Shown here: positions 30,814 through 37,296 of the stretch, piece by piece
Layout: each line of letters opens with the position of its first letter
Numbering within the stretch: the first letter of the stretch is position 1
Source of the DNA: Planctomycetota bacterium
GTDB lineage: Bacteria > Planctomycetota > UBA1135
Assembly: GCA_022447335.1 (NCBI GenBank)
Contig: JAKVCF010000003.1
Coordinates: forward strand, 1-37,296
DNA: 37,296 nucleotides
Direction: 5' to 3'
Made by a program: the position numbers and the translations under genes
The notes under the pieces: generated by a model
What the model was told of the DNA's origin: nothing
The model's input: the letters and a program-made list of their open reading frames with translations, nothing else
Database searches by the model: none

Positions 30814-31683
30814 ATGCAGTTGCCAGCCGAAGGTTTTATAGACGTTCACGTGCACATCCAGCCGTGGGAACAGCTGAAGCCTGAAGTTCGGGCCAAGATG
30901 GTGCAGGGCCGACCAGACTTAGAGCTGATTTCGACCTTCCAGGGCGATCCAAATGCCTTTGCCGACTATCTAGATGAAATGGGGGTGTCACGCTGCGGAT
31001 TGGTGAACTATCCGGCGCCACGAATCATGGGCTTCGATCAGTCGACCAATGACTTCGTCGCACAGTATCGCGATCAGCGGCCCGATAAGTTCCTGGCGTG
31101 GGGCGGTATGGATCCTGAGTGGGTGGACGATCCGCGTGGCGAAATGGAGCGTTTGCTCGATGACCTGCGTCTGGATGGCATTAAAGTCCACCCCCCGCAT
31201 CAGGGCTTCAAAGCCAACGATTATTTAGAGAAGTTGCCGGAGCTAAGGGTGCTCTACGAGATTTGCGAGGAACGCGGTGTGCCGGTGATGGTGCACACAG
31301 GCACCTCGGTTTTTCCAGGAGCGCGCTCAAATCTTGGCAACCCGTTGGATTGTGACGATGTTGCCGTCGACTTTCCGGAACTGAAGCTAGTGATGGCGCA
31401 CTGCGGCCGGCCCCTTTGGTACGACGAAGCCTTCTTTGTTTGTCGCCGTCATCCCAACGTGATGATGGACCTGTCCGGGATACCTCCTCAGCAGTTGGTA
31501 CAGGTGCTACCGCGCCTTGAGTTGCTCAGTGACAAGATTCTCTGGGGTACCGATTGGCCTAGCCCTGGGGTGAAGAATCTGCGCTCCAATGCCGAGGCCT
31601 TTGCTGATCTCGATGGCTTCAGCGACGAGTTCAAAACCAAAGTTCTGGTCGATAACCCAAACCGAATCTGGCCGGTGCTCTAG
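30814..31683 (+). CDS. Amidohydrolase 2 family metal-dependent hydrolase
   Basis: The ATG at 30814 gives 289 residues beginning with GFIDVHVHIQPWE; an upstream frame would run through the previous gene. The TIM-barrel metal motif DVHVH, the DGIKVHPPHQG segment, MVHTGTS, LVMAHCGRP and the late GTDWPSP match amidohydrolase 2 enzymes (decarboxylases, lactonases and related hydrolases). The active-site Asp lies in GTDWP. The substrate is not evident. A TAGAAT box seven bases upstream suggests a nearly leaderless mRNA. It is convergent with the ROK kinase gene, with a 38-base gap and no obvious terminator. Confidence 0.88.
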   Translation: MQLPAEGFIDVHVHIQPWEQLKPEVRAKMVQGRPDLELISTFQGDPNAFADYLDEMGVSRCGLVNYPAPRIMGFDQSTNDFVAQYRDQRPDKFLAWGGMDPEWVDDPRGEMERLLDDLRLDGIKVHPPHQGFKANDYLEKLPELRVLYEICEERGVPVMVHTGTSVFPGARSNLGNPLDCDDVAVDFPELKLVMAHCGRPLWYDEAFFVCRRHPNVMMDLSGIPPQQLVQVLPRLELLSDKILWGTDWPSPGVKNLRSNAEAFADLDGFSDEFKTKVLVDNPNRIWPVL

Positions 31684-31721
31684 GGCTGCCGGGGAATGCG
31701 GGATTTAGGCGAGACTCTGTT

Positions 31722-32621
31722 CTAGGGCAACAGCGCTGACGCCCCAAGCAGGCCGGCGTCATTGGCTAGAATCGAGCGGTCAACGACGTAGTCGGCGTGA
31801 CTGCGGCCGGCGCAACGCTCGACGACTTTGTCGATCAGTGGCCCGCGTACTAAGTCGACGATGGCGCCGGCGCCGCCGCCTAATACGAGTACGCGAAGAT
31901 CGAGTAGGTGTACGACCTGAGCGAAGCCTTCGCCAAGCGCGCGGCCCGCTTCTTCAAAGACCGACATGGCGACGGTATCACCGGCGCGGGCGCGTTCGGC
32001 CAGATCGGGCAGGTGGATTTCGGGATCGCCCGTACGAGCACGCCCGCGGTCAGTCATGCGACTAGCTGAGGCGTAGACCTCGAGGCAACCCGGGTTTCCG
32101 CAGCCACAGGGCGGGATGTCCTCGGGTACGAAGGCTGAGGCCGCAGATAGATGGCCGTATTCACCCGCCATGCCGCCGACGCCTTCCCAGAGCTCCCCTC
32201 CAAGGATTAATCCGCCGCCGATTCCTGTGCCGATGGTGGCGAGCAGGAAGCTGTCGTATTCCTGGCCCTTGCCGTAGCGTGCTTCGGCGAGTGCGGCGAC
32301 CGAAGCATCATTACCAAGTCGTACTTCTGCGCCGGGGACTTCGGCCAGGCGCGGGCGCAGCGGCTGCCCATCTAAGAACCGCAGGTTCGGTGAATCCACC
32401 ACGCCGGTAATTTCGGCGTCGAAGACACCTGGGACGCCTACGCCGAGAGTGAAGGGCTCGCCTTCGGGTACGACTTTTTCCACTAGCCGCGCTAATACAT
32501 CGATCATCTGATCGAAGTCGTGCGGGGTGTCATCTGAGGCCCGAACGATCACCTTGCCACCGGCGACGCGGCCTACTTTCAGGCGCGTGCCCCCGATGTC
32601 GATTCCGACGCGGTGCATCAT
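31722..32621 (-). CDS. ROK-family sugar kinase (glucokinase-like)
   Basis: The product is 299 residues. The ATP-binding start VGIDIGGTRLKVGRV, the active-site segment LGNDASVAALAEARYG, ATIGTGIGGGLILGGELWEG and the zinc-binding ROK signature CGCGNPGCLEVYASA are all present. ROK kinases phosphorylate glucose, N-acetylglucosamine or related sugars; no DNA-binding domain is attached, so it is an enzyme and not a regulator. Two ATG codons sit at the start; a TATCAT box ends seven bases before the first (32621). It is downstream of the M28 peptidase gene by 28 bases and may be co-transcribed with it. Confidence 0.9.
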   Translation of the reverse strand: MMHRVGIDIGGTRLKVGRVAGGKVIVRASDDTPHDFDQMIDVLARLVEKVVPEGEPFTLGVGVPGVFDAEITGVVDSPNLRFLDGQPLRPRLAEVPGAEVRLGNDASVAALAEARYGKGQEYDSFLLATIGTGIGGGLILGGELWEGVGGMAGEYGHLSAASAFVPEDIPPCGCGNPGCLEVYASASRMTDRGRARTGDPEIHLPDLAERARAGDTVAMSVFEEAGRALGEGFAQVVHLLDLRVLVLGGGAGAIVDLVRGPLIDKVVERCAGRSHADYVVDRSILANDAGLLGASALLP

Positions 32622-32628
32622 CGTCGGG

Positions 32629-32634
32629 ATGATA
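32629..32634 (-). promoter_or_regulatory. Candidate -10 box for the ROK kinase gene
   Basis: TATCAT on the minus strand, seven bases before the ATG at 32621, within the 28-base gap after the M28 peptidase gene. Confidence 0.45.
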
Positions 32635-32649
32635 CATCCGCGCGCGCCC

Positions 32650-34344
32650 CTAGTAGTCGAGCCGGTCGACCCACTCGACCGGAAAGGGGATCATCAGCTG
32701 CGCAGATTGGCCATAGACAGGCTGTATTAGGTCATAGGCATCCACGAACTGCACACGATTCATTTGGTTCGCCAGCTCTAGGATCGTGCCGGTGGCGACC
32801 GCGCAAATCTTGGCCATGTCGTCGTAGTGGATTAGGTCCGGAGTGTCGCGTGGAGTGTGGTAGTCGTCGTGCTCTTCAGTGTTGAAGAAAACAATCGGGA
32901 TGCCCGAGTAGTAGAACCCAACCTGGTCGCTGCGGTCGAAGAATTCTTCGTTATCGAAGCGGAGGCGAAGTCCGACGCTCTTACCTTGCGTGCGAACTAG
33001 GTTGGCGAGTCCTTTGCCCGATTTTGTGCCGACGACGTAGACCGAGTTTTCGGCGGATCGTCCGACCATGTCCATGTTGACCATGCCGACAATTTTCTCT
33101 GGATCAACGAAGCCGCCCGCCAGGAATTGGTAAGAGCCGATTAGGCCAAGCTCTTCTCCTGAGAATGCGACGAAGATAATGCTGCGTTTTGGCTTCTTCT
33201 CAATTGGCAGTGAGCTAATTGCGTCGAGCATCGCTAGAAGGCTTACCGTGCCCGAGCCGTTGTCGTCGGCCCCGTTCCAAATTTCACCACTTTCGTTGAA
33301 GCCTACGTGGTCGTAATGTGCGCCCACCAAAACATACTCCTGAGCGAGTTTGGGATCGCTGCCCGGCATCACGCCGATGTAGTTGCGTCCCACGATATTG
33401 ACGGGCTTGGTTTTGACGTGGACCGACACCCCTTCGAGCGGCAGGACAAAAGAGTTTGGCTCCATTGAGCCAGCATTATTTTCAACCCACTCCACCGTTT
33501 CCGTGCCAATCTTGCGCAGCAGCGCGCGCATCACGCGCGGCGAGACATAGCCCATTGGGATCTCGGCACCAAGCGGAACACTGTTTTGCATGATGGTGAA
33601 CATTTGACCAACCGCGTCTTCGGTTGAAAAGTTGGTAGCGGCCAGTTCATCAGCTGGCATCATCGAGGCGATTGCTGGACCATTCAGCATTTCCCACATT
33701 TGTGAATGGGCAGGCCAAAAGGGGGCTCCCACAGCGCGCGCCTTCTGCATTGGATCTGGCGGAGTGGCGGCCAGCACAGCGATGGCGCCGCGCTCGGCGC
33801 AGGCTTGCACCTTCTTTGCCAACGTTGACTGCGGCAGCATGCGCCGACCTTCCCAAATATGATCGCTGTCGCTAGCACCTGGTTCCCAGCGGAACAGTAC
33901 TGCGATTTTTCCTTCCAGATCGACGCCGTCAAAATCGCTGTAGCCGCGTTCGGGCGCGTGGATGCCCCAGCCGACAAAGACCGCTTCGCCCGATACGCTG
34001 CCGTTTGGCGAGGTCGGGTGAGGTAAGAAGTCTGCTCCAGCGTCGAGCCGCTTATCTCCAACCATTACATAGGTGCCTTGCGCATCGAGGTGCACGGGCT
34101 CGGAGGGGAATTCCTGATACCAGGAATCACCCATCTTTTGAAGGCCTGCACGCAGGAAGCGGCTGCGAATCCATTCGCCGGCGACTCGTGCGCCCATTTC
34201 GCCAGTGCGCCTTCCAAGCATTTCGTCCGCAGCAAGAAAGTGGAGGTCTGCGCTCAGCGTATCGGAGCTGAGTGCAGGGTGTTCGGCCCAGTTCTGCGCA
34301 GGCGCGCCTTGAGTAGCAAGGAAGAGAAAAGCGGCGGATAGCAT
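32650..34344 (-). CDS. Exported M28-family zinc aminopeptidase-like protein
   Basis: The product is 564 residues with a short N-terminal signal segment (MLSAAFLFLATQGAPAQ). A protease-associated (PA) insert lies in the middle of the N-terminal half. The M28 metal site is complete: GAHYDHVGF, NGADDNGSGTV, FSGEELGLIGS, NMDMVGRS and DDYHTPRDTPD. The enzyme should remove N-terminal amino acids from peptides outside the cytoplasm. The gene follows the M48 lipoprotein gene by 21 bases on the same strand, so two exported metallopeptidases are probably in one operon. No clear promoter lies in the 21-base gap. Confidence 0.92.
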   Translation of the reverse strand: MLSAAFLFLATQGAPAQNWAEHPALSSDTLSADLHFLAADEMLGRRTGEMGARVAGEWIRSRFLRAGLQKMGDSWYQEFPSEPVHLDAQGTYVMVGDKRLDAGADFLPHPTSPNGSVSGEAVFVGWGIHAPERGYSDFDGVDLEGKIAVLFRWEPGASDSDHIWEGRRMLPQSTLAKKVQACAERGAIAVLAATPPDPMQKARAVGAPFWPAHSQMWEMLNGPAIASMMPADELAATNFSTEDAVGQMFTIMQNSVPLGAEIPMGYVSPRVMRALLRKIGTETVEWVENNAGSMEPNSFVLPLEGVSVHVKTKPVNIVGRNYIGVMPGSDPKLAQEYVLVGAHYDHVGFNESGEIWNGADDNGSGTVSLLAMLDAISSLPIEKKPKRSIIFVAFSGEELGLIGSYQFLAGGFVDPEKIVGMVNMDMVGRSAENSVYVVGTKSGKGLANLVRTQGKSVGLRLRFDNEEFFDRSDQVGFYYSGIPIVFFNTEEHDDYHTPRDTPDLIHYDDMAKICAVATGTILELANQMNRVQFVDAYDLIQPVYGQSAQLMIPFPVEWVDRLDY

Positions 34345-34365
34345 GTTGCTGAAGGGGTAGACGAT

Positions 34366-35163
34366 TTAGAGTTGGCCGCCAGCGGCGACGTAAAGCTTGA
34401 GGGCTTCTGGCATGACCTTATTCAGGCGCTTGATGCGCGTCTTTGAAGAGGGATGAGTGGAAAGCCATTCGGGCGGCGAGGTGCCACCAGCGGTCGCCAT
34501 GCGTTCCCATAGGCCGATAGCTTTACGAGGGTCGTAACCGGCTGACGCAGACAGCATTAGCCCGATTTCATCAGCCTCTGATTCGTGATCGCGCGAGAAG
34601 GGAAGCATGATGCCGATAGTGCTACCGACTCCCATGGCGCCAAGGATCGAGTTTCTCTCTTTCTTAGGGCGATCCTTGAGAGCGATTGTCGCACCTGCCA
34701 TGGCAATGCCGATTGCGGTGTTCTGACTCATGCGCTCGCCGCCGTGGCGAAGGATGGCGTGTGCGACCTCATGTCCCATAACCACGGCTAACGAATCTTC
34801 ATCCTGTGTGACCGGCAGTAGCCCGGTGTAGACCGCGCACTTGCCGCCTGGCAGCGCCCAGGCATTGACCATCTTCGGCCCATCGATCAACTTGAATTCC
34901 CAGTCAAAGCGGGAGGCATACTTCGGGTAATGTTCAACGGCGGCCTGGGCGACTCGGTTACCGATACGCTCCACCATGCGGGCCTTGCTGCCGCTGGCAA
35001 TGACCCGTTCTCCAGCCAGCATTTGGTCATAGGCCTCGGTTCCCATCGATATTTCAGATTCGATGGAATAGAAATTCAGCTGGCGACGGCCGGTTCCTTC
35101 AACGGTCTGGCAGGAGGGAAGGGCGAGTATCAGAGCTGGGAAGATTGGCAGCGCACACTTCAT
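34366..35163 (-). CDS. M48-family metallopeptidase lipoprotein, BepA/LoiP-like
   Basis: The product is 265 residues. It starts with a lipoprotein signal (FPALILALPSC, Cys18), placing it in the periplasm on a membrane. The zinc motif HEVAH is at 131-135 (VVMGHEVAHAILRHGGERM), with the third ligand in RDHESEADEIG near 194. The layout fits small M48 proteins such as LoiP/YcaL and the catalytic part of BepA, which act in outer-membrane protein quality control. It is the first gene of a minus-strand group with the M28 and ROK genes. It diverges from gpmI, with a TATCGTA heptamer in the shared intergenic region. Confidence 0.9.
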   Translation of the reverse strand: MKCALPIFPALILALPSCQTVEGTGRRQLNFYSIESEISMGTEAYDQMLAGERVIASGSKARMVERIGNRVAQAAVEHYPKYASRFDWEFKLIDGPKMVNAWALPGGKCAVYTGLLPVTQDEDSLAVVMGHEVAHAILRHGGERMSQNTAIGIAMAGATIALKDRPKKERNSILGAMGVGSTIGIMLPFSRDHESEADEIGLMLSASAGYDPRKAIGLWERMATAGGTSPPEWLSTHPSSKTRIKRLNKVMPEALKLYVAAGGQL

Positions 35164-35190
35164 TTCTCGAGATTCTTACGAGTGAGGCAC

Positions 35191-35197
35191 TATCGTA
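35191..35197. promoter_or_regulatory. Possible shared -10 heptamer between the M48 gene and gpmI
   Basis: TATCGTA reads TATCGT on the plus strand and TACGAT on the minus strand. It lies about 27 bases from the gpmI ATG at 35224 and about 28 bases from the M48 ATG at 35163, so both mRNAs would have short leaders. It also argues against the gpmI ATG at 35197, which overlaps it. Confidence 0.35.
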
Positions 35198-35223
35198 TGA
35201 CTGCCTTCCCGCGCAGAAACCTG

Positions 35224-36765
35224 ATGGAACGCAAGAATCCGACCTTGTTGCTGGTATTGGACGGCTGGGGCCACGCGGCTTCCAGTGACGCTAACGCGAT
35301 TACTCACGCGCCAGCAAATCACTTTCTTGAGTGGTGGGAGACCTGTCCCAAGGCCCTGCTTTCGGCCAGTGGCCGCGAGGTAGGCCTTCCGTTGGGATTA
35401 ATGGGGAATTCCGAGGTTGGCCATACCAATCTTGGAGCTGGGCGAGTTGTCTATCAGACGATCACGCGCATCGATCAGGCGATTGGTGACGGTAGCTTTC
35501 AACGCAATGCGGCCCTGCGCGGTGCGGTCGATCACGCGCTTGAGAAAGGCTCGCGGCTACACCTGTTCGGGTTGATCGGCGACGGTGGGGTGCACGCCAG
35601 CTCTGGACATTACCGGGAGTTGCTTGAACTGGCTATTTCAATGGGCCTCTCTGGTGAGCGCATTGTCTTTCACGCCTTATTAGATGGTCGGGATACTCCG
35701 CCGACTTCGGCTGAGGGGTTCCTAGCCGAATTGATGAACATGTTGGAGCCGATTGGCGCTCAGGTTGGCACGGTTTGTGGTCGCTACTTCGGCATGGACC
35801 GCGATGCGCGTTGGGAGCGCACCATTCAGTTCTGGGATGCGTTGGCGCACGGCAAAGGCCAGCGGGAGGCCCCCGATGCGATGAGCGCCTACAAGATGGC
35901 GCGGGAGCGGGGGGAGACCGATGAGTTTGTGCAAGCGACCGTGATAGGTGACCCTGGAGAGCGGTCGGTTCGTGACGGTGATGCGGTGCTGAGCTTTAAC
36001 TTTCGCGCAGATCGCGTACGCCAGATTACGGATGCTTTCCTAACCCCTAGCTTCAACGACTTTGAGCGTGGAGCTGTGCCAAGGGTGCACTACGTCACTA
36101 TGACGCAGTATCGGAAAGACTTTGCTTGTCCGATCGCTTATCCGCCGGAGCAACTGCATTCACTATTCGGAGAGTTGGTATCGGCACGAGGGCTACGCCA
36201 GTTCCGTTGCGCGGAGACGGAGAAGTATGCTCATGTCACTTTCTTCTTCAACGGTGGACATGAAGATGTTTATCAGGGGGAGGAGCGTCTACTGATCCCT
36301 TCGCCCAAGGTCGCGACCTATGATCTTCAGCCAGAGATGTCGGCAAATCTGGTCACTGACGCGGTAGTTGATCGGCTTAGAAAGGGTGAAGACGATTTAT
36401 ATGTCATCAATTTTGCCAACGCTGACATGGTGGGGCATACCGGGATCATTCCTGCAGCTGAAGCCGCGGTAAGAGCGGTTGATGCCTGCCTATGGCGCAT
36501 CGTTACCGAGGCAATGAAGCAGGGTGGCACAGTCGCGATCACTGCCGATCACGGCAATAGTGAGATGATGGTCGATCCAGTGACAGGCGACCCTCATACA
36601 GCTCATACGATCAACCCGGTCCCCTTTGTGCTTGTCGGAGAGCGCTTCCAGGGTGCCCGCCTCAGGAAAATGGGAACTCTTGCCGATGTTGCGCCTACCC
36701 TGATGGAAGCGATGGGCATCGAACAGCCTTCCGTCATGGATGGCCGCTCCCTGTTTCACGCTTAG
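35224..36765 (+). CDS. gpmI: 2,3-bisphosphoglycerate-independent phosphoglycerate mutase
   Basis: The ATG at 35224 gives 513 residues starting MERKNPTLLLVLDGWG, the family N-terminus and length; an ATG at 35197 would add nine residues and overlap a candidate -10. Metal-binding Asp13 (LDGWG) and phospho-acceptor Ser63 (GNSEVGHTNLGAGRVVYQ) are clear, as are LLDGRDTPP, the FNFRADRVRQI segment and the C-terminal TADHGNSEMM and HTAHTINPVP. The enzyme interconverts 3- and 2-phosphoglycerate in glycolysis using two Mn2+. It diverges from the M48 gene, and the beta-helix protein gene starts six bases after its stop. Confidence 0.95.
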   Translation: MERKNPTLLLVLDGWGHAASSDANAITHAPANHFLEWWETCPKALLSASGREVGLPLGLMGNSEVGHTNLGAGRVVYQTITRIDQAIGDGSFQRNAALRGAVDHALEKGSRLHLFGLIGDGGVHASSGHYRELLELAISMGLSGERIVFHALLDGRDTPPTSAEGFLAELMNMLEPIGAQVGTVCGRYFGMDRDARWERTIQFWDALAHGKGQREAPDAMSAYKMARERGETDEFVQATVIGDPGERSVRDGDAVLSFNFRADRVRQITDAFLTPSFNDFERGAVPRVHYVTMTQYRKDFACPIAYPPEQLHSLFGELVSARGLRQFRCAETEKYAHVTFFFNGGHEDVYQGEERLLIPSPKVATYDLQPEMSANLVTDAVVDRLRKGEDDLYVINFANADMVGHTGIIPAAEAAVRAVDACLWRIVTEAMKQGGTVAITADHGNSEMMVDPVTGDPHTAHTINPVPFVLVGERFQGARLRKMGTLADVAPTLMEAMGIEQPSVMDGRSLFHA

Positions 36766-36771
36766 TTCATC

Positions 36772-37296
36772 ATGGTGCGCTTGATACTCAGCTTTATTCT
36801 TACTGCTGCTCTGACTGGTTCAGCCGCGGCGCAATCCACTTGGTACGTCGACCCGACTTCTGGAAATAATGGGAATACCGGAAGTTCTCCCGGAGATGCA
36901 TTCCTGTCGATAACGCATGCTCTCGGCAGTAATCCTCTGTTAGCTAGCGGCGACACCATTGTGTTAAATGGCGGCGTGTACAACTCTGCTGACGGATTAG
37001 ATGCTTCGGGAAACCAGAGTGAGGTGTTCCCGCTGGAGCTTCCAAATGGGGTTTCATTGGTGTCGGGCGACCTTTTCAGTGATCCAGTTATCGATGGCGA
37101 GAATGTCGGAGTTAACGCAGGTGCGCTCATCGACGTTGCCGAAAGTATCGATTCTGTTACCGAGGTGCGCGGGATCACCTTTGAGAATTGCATTTCTCCC
37201 TTCGTTTCTGCGACCGTTAACTCCATTCGCGGGCTATTGGTCGATAGCTGTATTTTTCGTGGCTACGACGGGGCGGGCATCTTATTGCAGCTGAGC
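36772..37296 (+). CDS. Exported right-handed beta-helix protein (DUF1565-like), 3' end cut
   Basis: The frame from the ATG at 36772 stays open for 175 codons to the window edge. A signal peptide MVRLILSFILTAALTGSAAAQ is followed by STWYVDPTSGNNGNTGSSPG, the N-terminus of DUF1565/parallel beta-helix domains (usually YVDP..G.D.N.G...P). Later GDTIVLNGGVY and EVRGITFENCIS fit rungs of a beta-helix. Such proteins are secreted and often bind or cut polysaccharides. It lies six bases after gpmI and may be co-transcribed with it. The C-terminus and any anchor domain lie outside the window. Confidence 0.82.
   Translation, partial: MVRLILSFILTAALTGSAAAQSTWYVDPTSGNNGNTGSSPGDAFLSITHALGSNPLLASGDTIVLNGGVYNSADGLDASGNQSEVFPLELPNGVSLVSGDLFSDPVIDGENVGVNAGALIDVAESIDSVTEVRGITFENCISPFVSATVNSIRGLLVDSCIFRGYDGAGILLQLS

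Noticed and set aside
34930..35223. Longer N-terminus of gpmI
   Set aside because: It runs antisense through the M48 gene and has no family match; the family N-terminus begins at 35224.

Overview
The window looks like chromosomal DNA from a bacterium with moderately high GC. The gene content points to Planctomycetota: a secreted kexin-like protease ending in a C-terminal module common in marine planctomycetes, a GGQ release-factor-like protein with a non-ArfB tail, an ECF sigma factor paired with a zinc-finger/TPR protein, and several signal-peptide proteins of unknown role. The phylum call is inference from gene families, not a phylogeny. The gene mix is mainly housekeeping and I see no prophage, IS element, CRISPR array or integron. 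Only one tRNA gene is present, tRNA-Leu(GAG).

Layout. 1-1671 (minus): cytochrome c (cut by the left edge), a DUF420/CtaM-like membrane protein and a SCO1/SenC copper chaperone, which looks like one end of a cytochrome oxidase cluster. 1690-2586: fluoride channel crcB and a convergent GGQ protein. 2767-4851: secreted S8 protease with a P domain. 4946-7491: acyl-CoA ligase, with an in-frame stop near its N-terminus, overlapping an HSDL2-like dehydrogenase. 7636-10140: ECF sigma factor, zinc-finger/TPR putative anti-sigma factor and an unknown membrane-anchored protein. 10161-12638: pdxA and convergent glnA (GS I-alpha). 12780-15213 (minus): glyoxalase-II-like hydrolase plus an ABC-2 exporter. 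15503-16378: exported LolA-like protein. 16450-20845: divergent pdxJ/rsmD, then nagA-like, SprT-like, SUI1 and manA genes. 20869-25529: oligopeptidase-B-like lipoprotein, RsuA/RluB-family pseudouridine synthase and SAMHD1-like HD hydrolase. 25572-29208: small membrane protein, CNNM/CorC-type protein, an unknown 86-residue protein and a large single-pass protein. 29273-31683: tRNA-Leu, DNA-methylase-like protein with an Arg/Gly-rich tail, an unknown 137-residue protein and an amidohydrolase. 31722-35163 (minus): M48 lipoprotein, M28 peptidase and ROK sugar kinase. 35224 to the right edge: gpmI and a beta-helix exported protein (cut by the edge).

How the genes work together. PdxA and PdxJ catalyse consecutive steps of DXP-dependent vitamin B6 synthesis. 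NagA, ManA, the ROK kinase and GpmI feed sugar phosphates into glycolysis. The three peptidases (S9, M28, M48) and the S8 protease have signal peptides or lipoboxes and suggest an extracellular or periplasmic protein-degrading lifestyle.

The most notable signals are regulatory. At 11 starts a TANNNT hexamer ends 6-9 bases before the start codon, the spacing expected of leaderless mRNAs. Two very short divergent intergenic regions share one TANNNTA heptamer that reads as a -10 box on both strands, and two -10 boxes begin with the TAG stop codon of the preceding gene. Shine-Dalgarno sequences are mostly absent, with glnA the clear exception. I did not find a convincing undescribed multi-gene system; the sigma/anti-sigma/unknown cassette is the nearest candidate.
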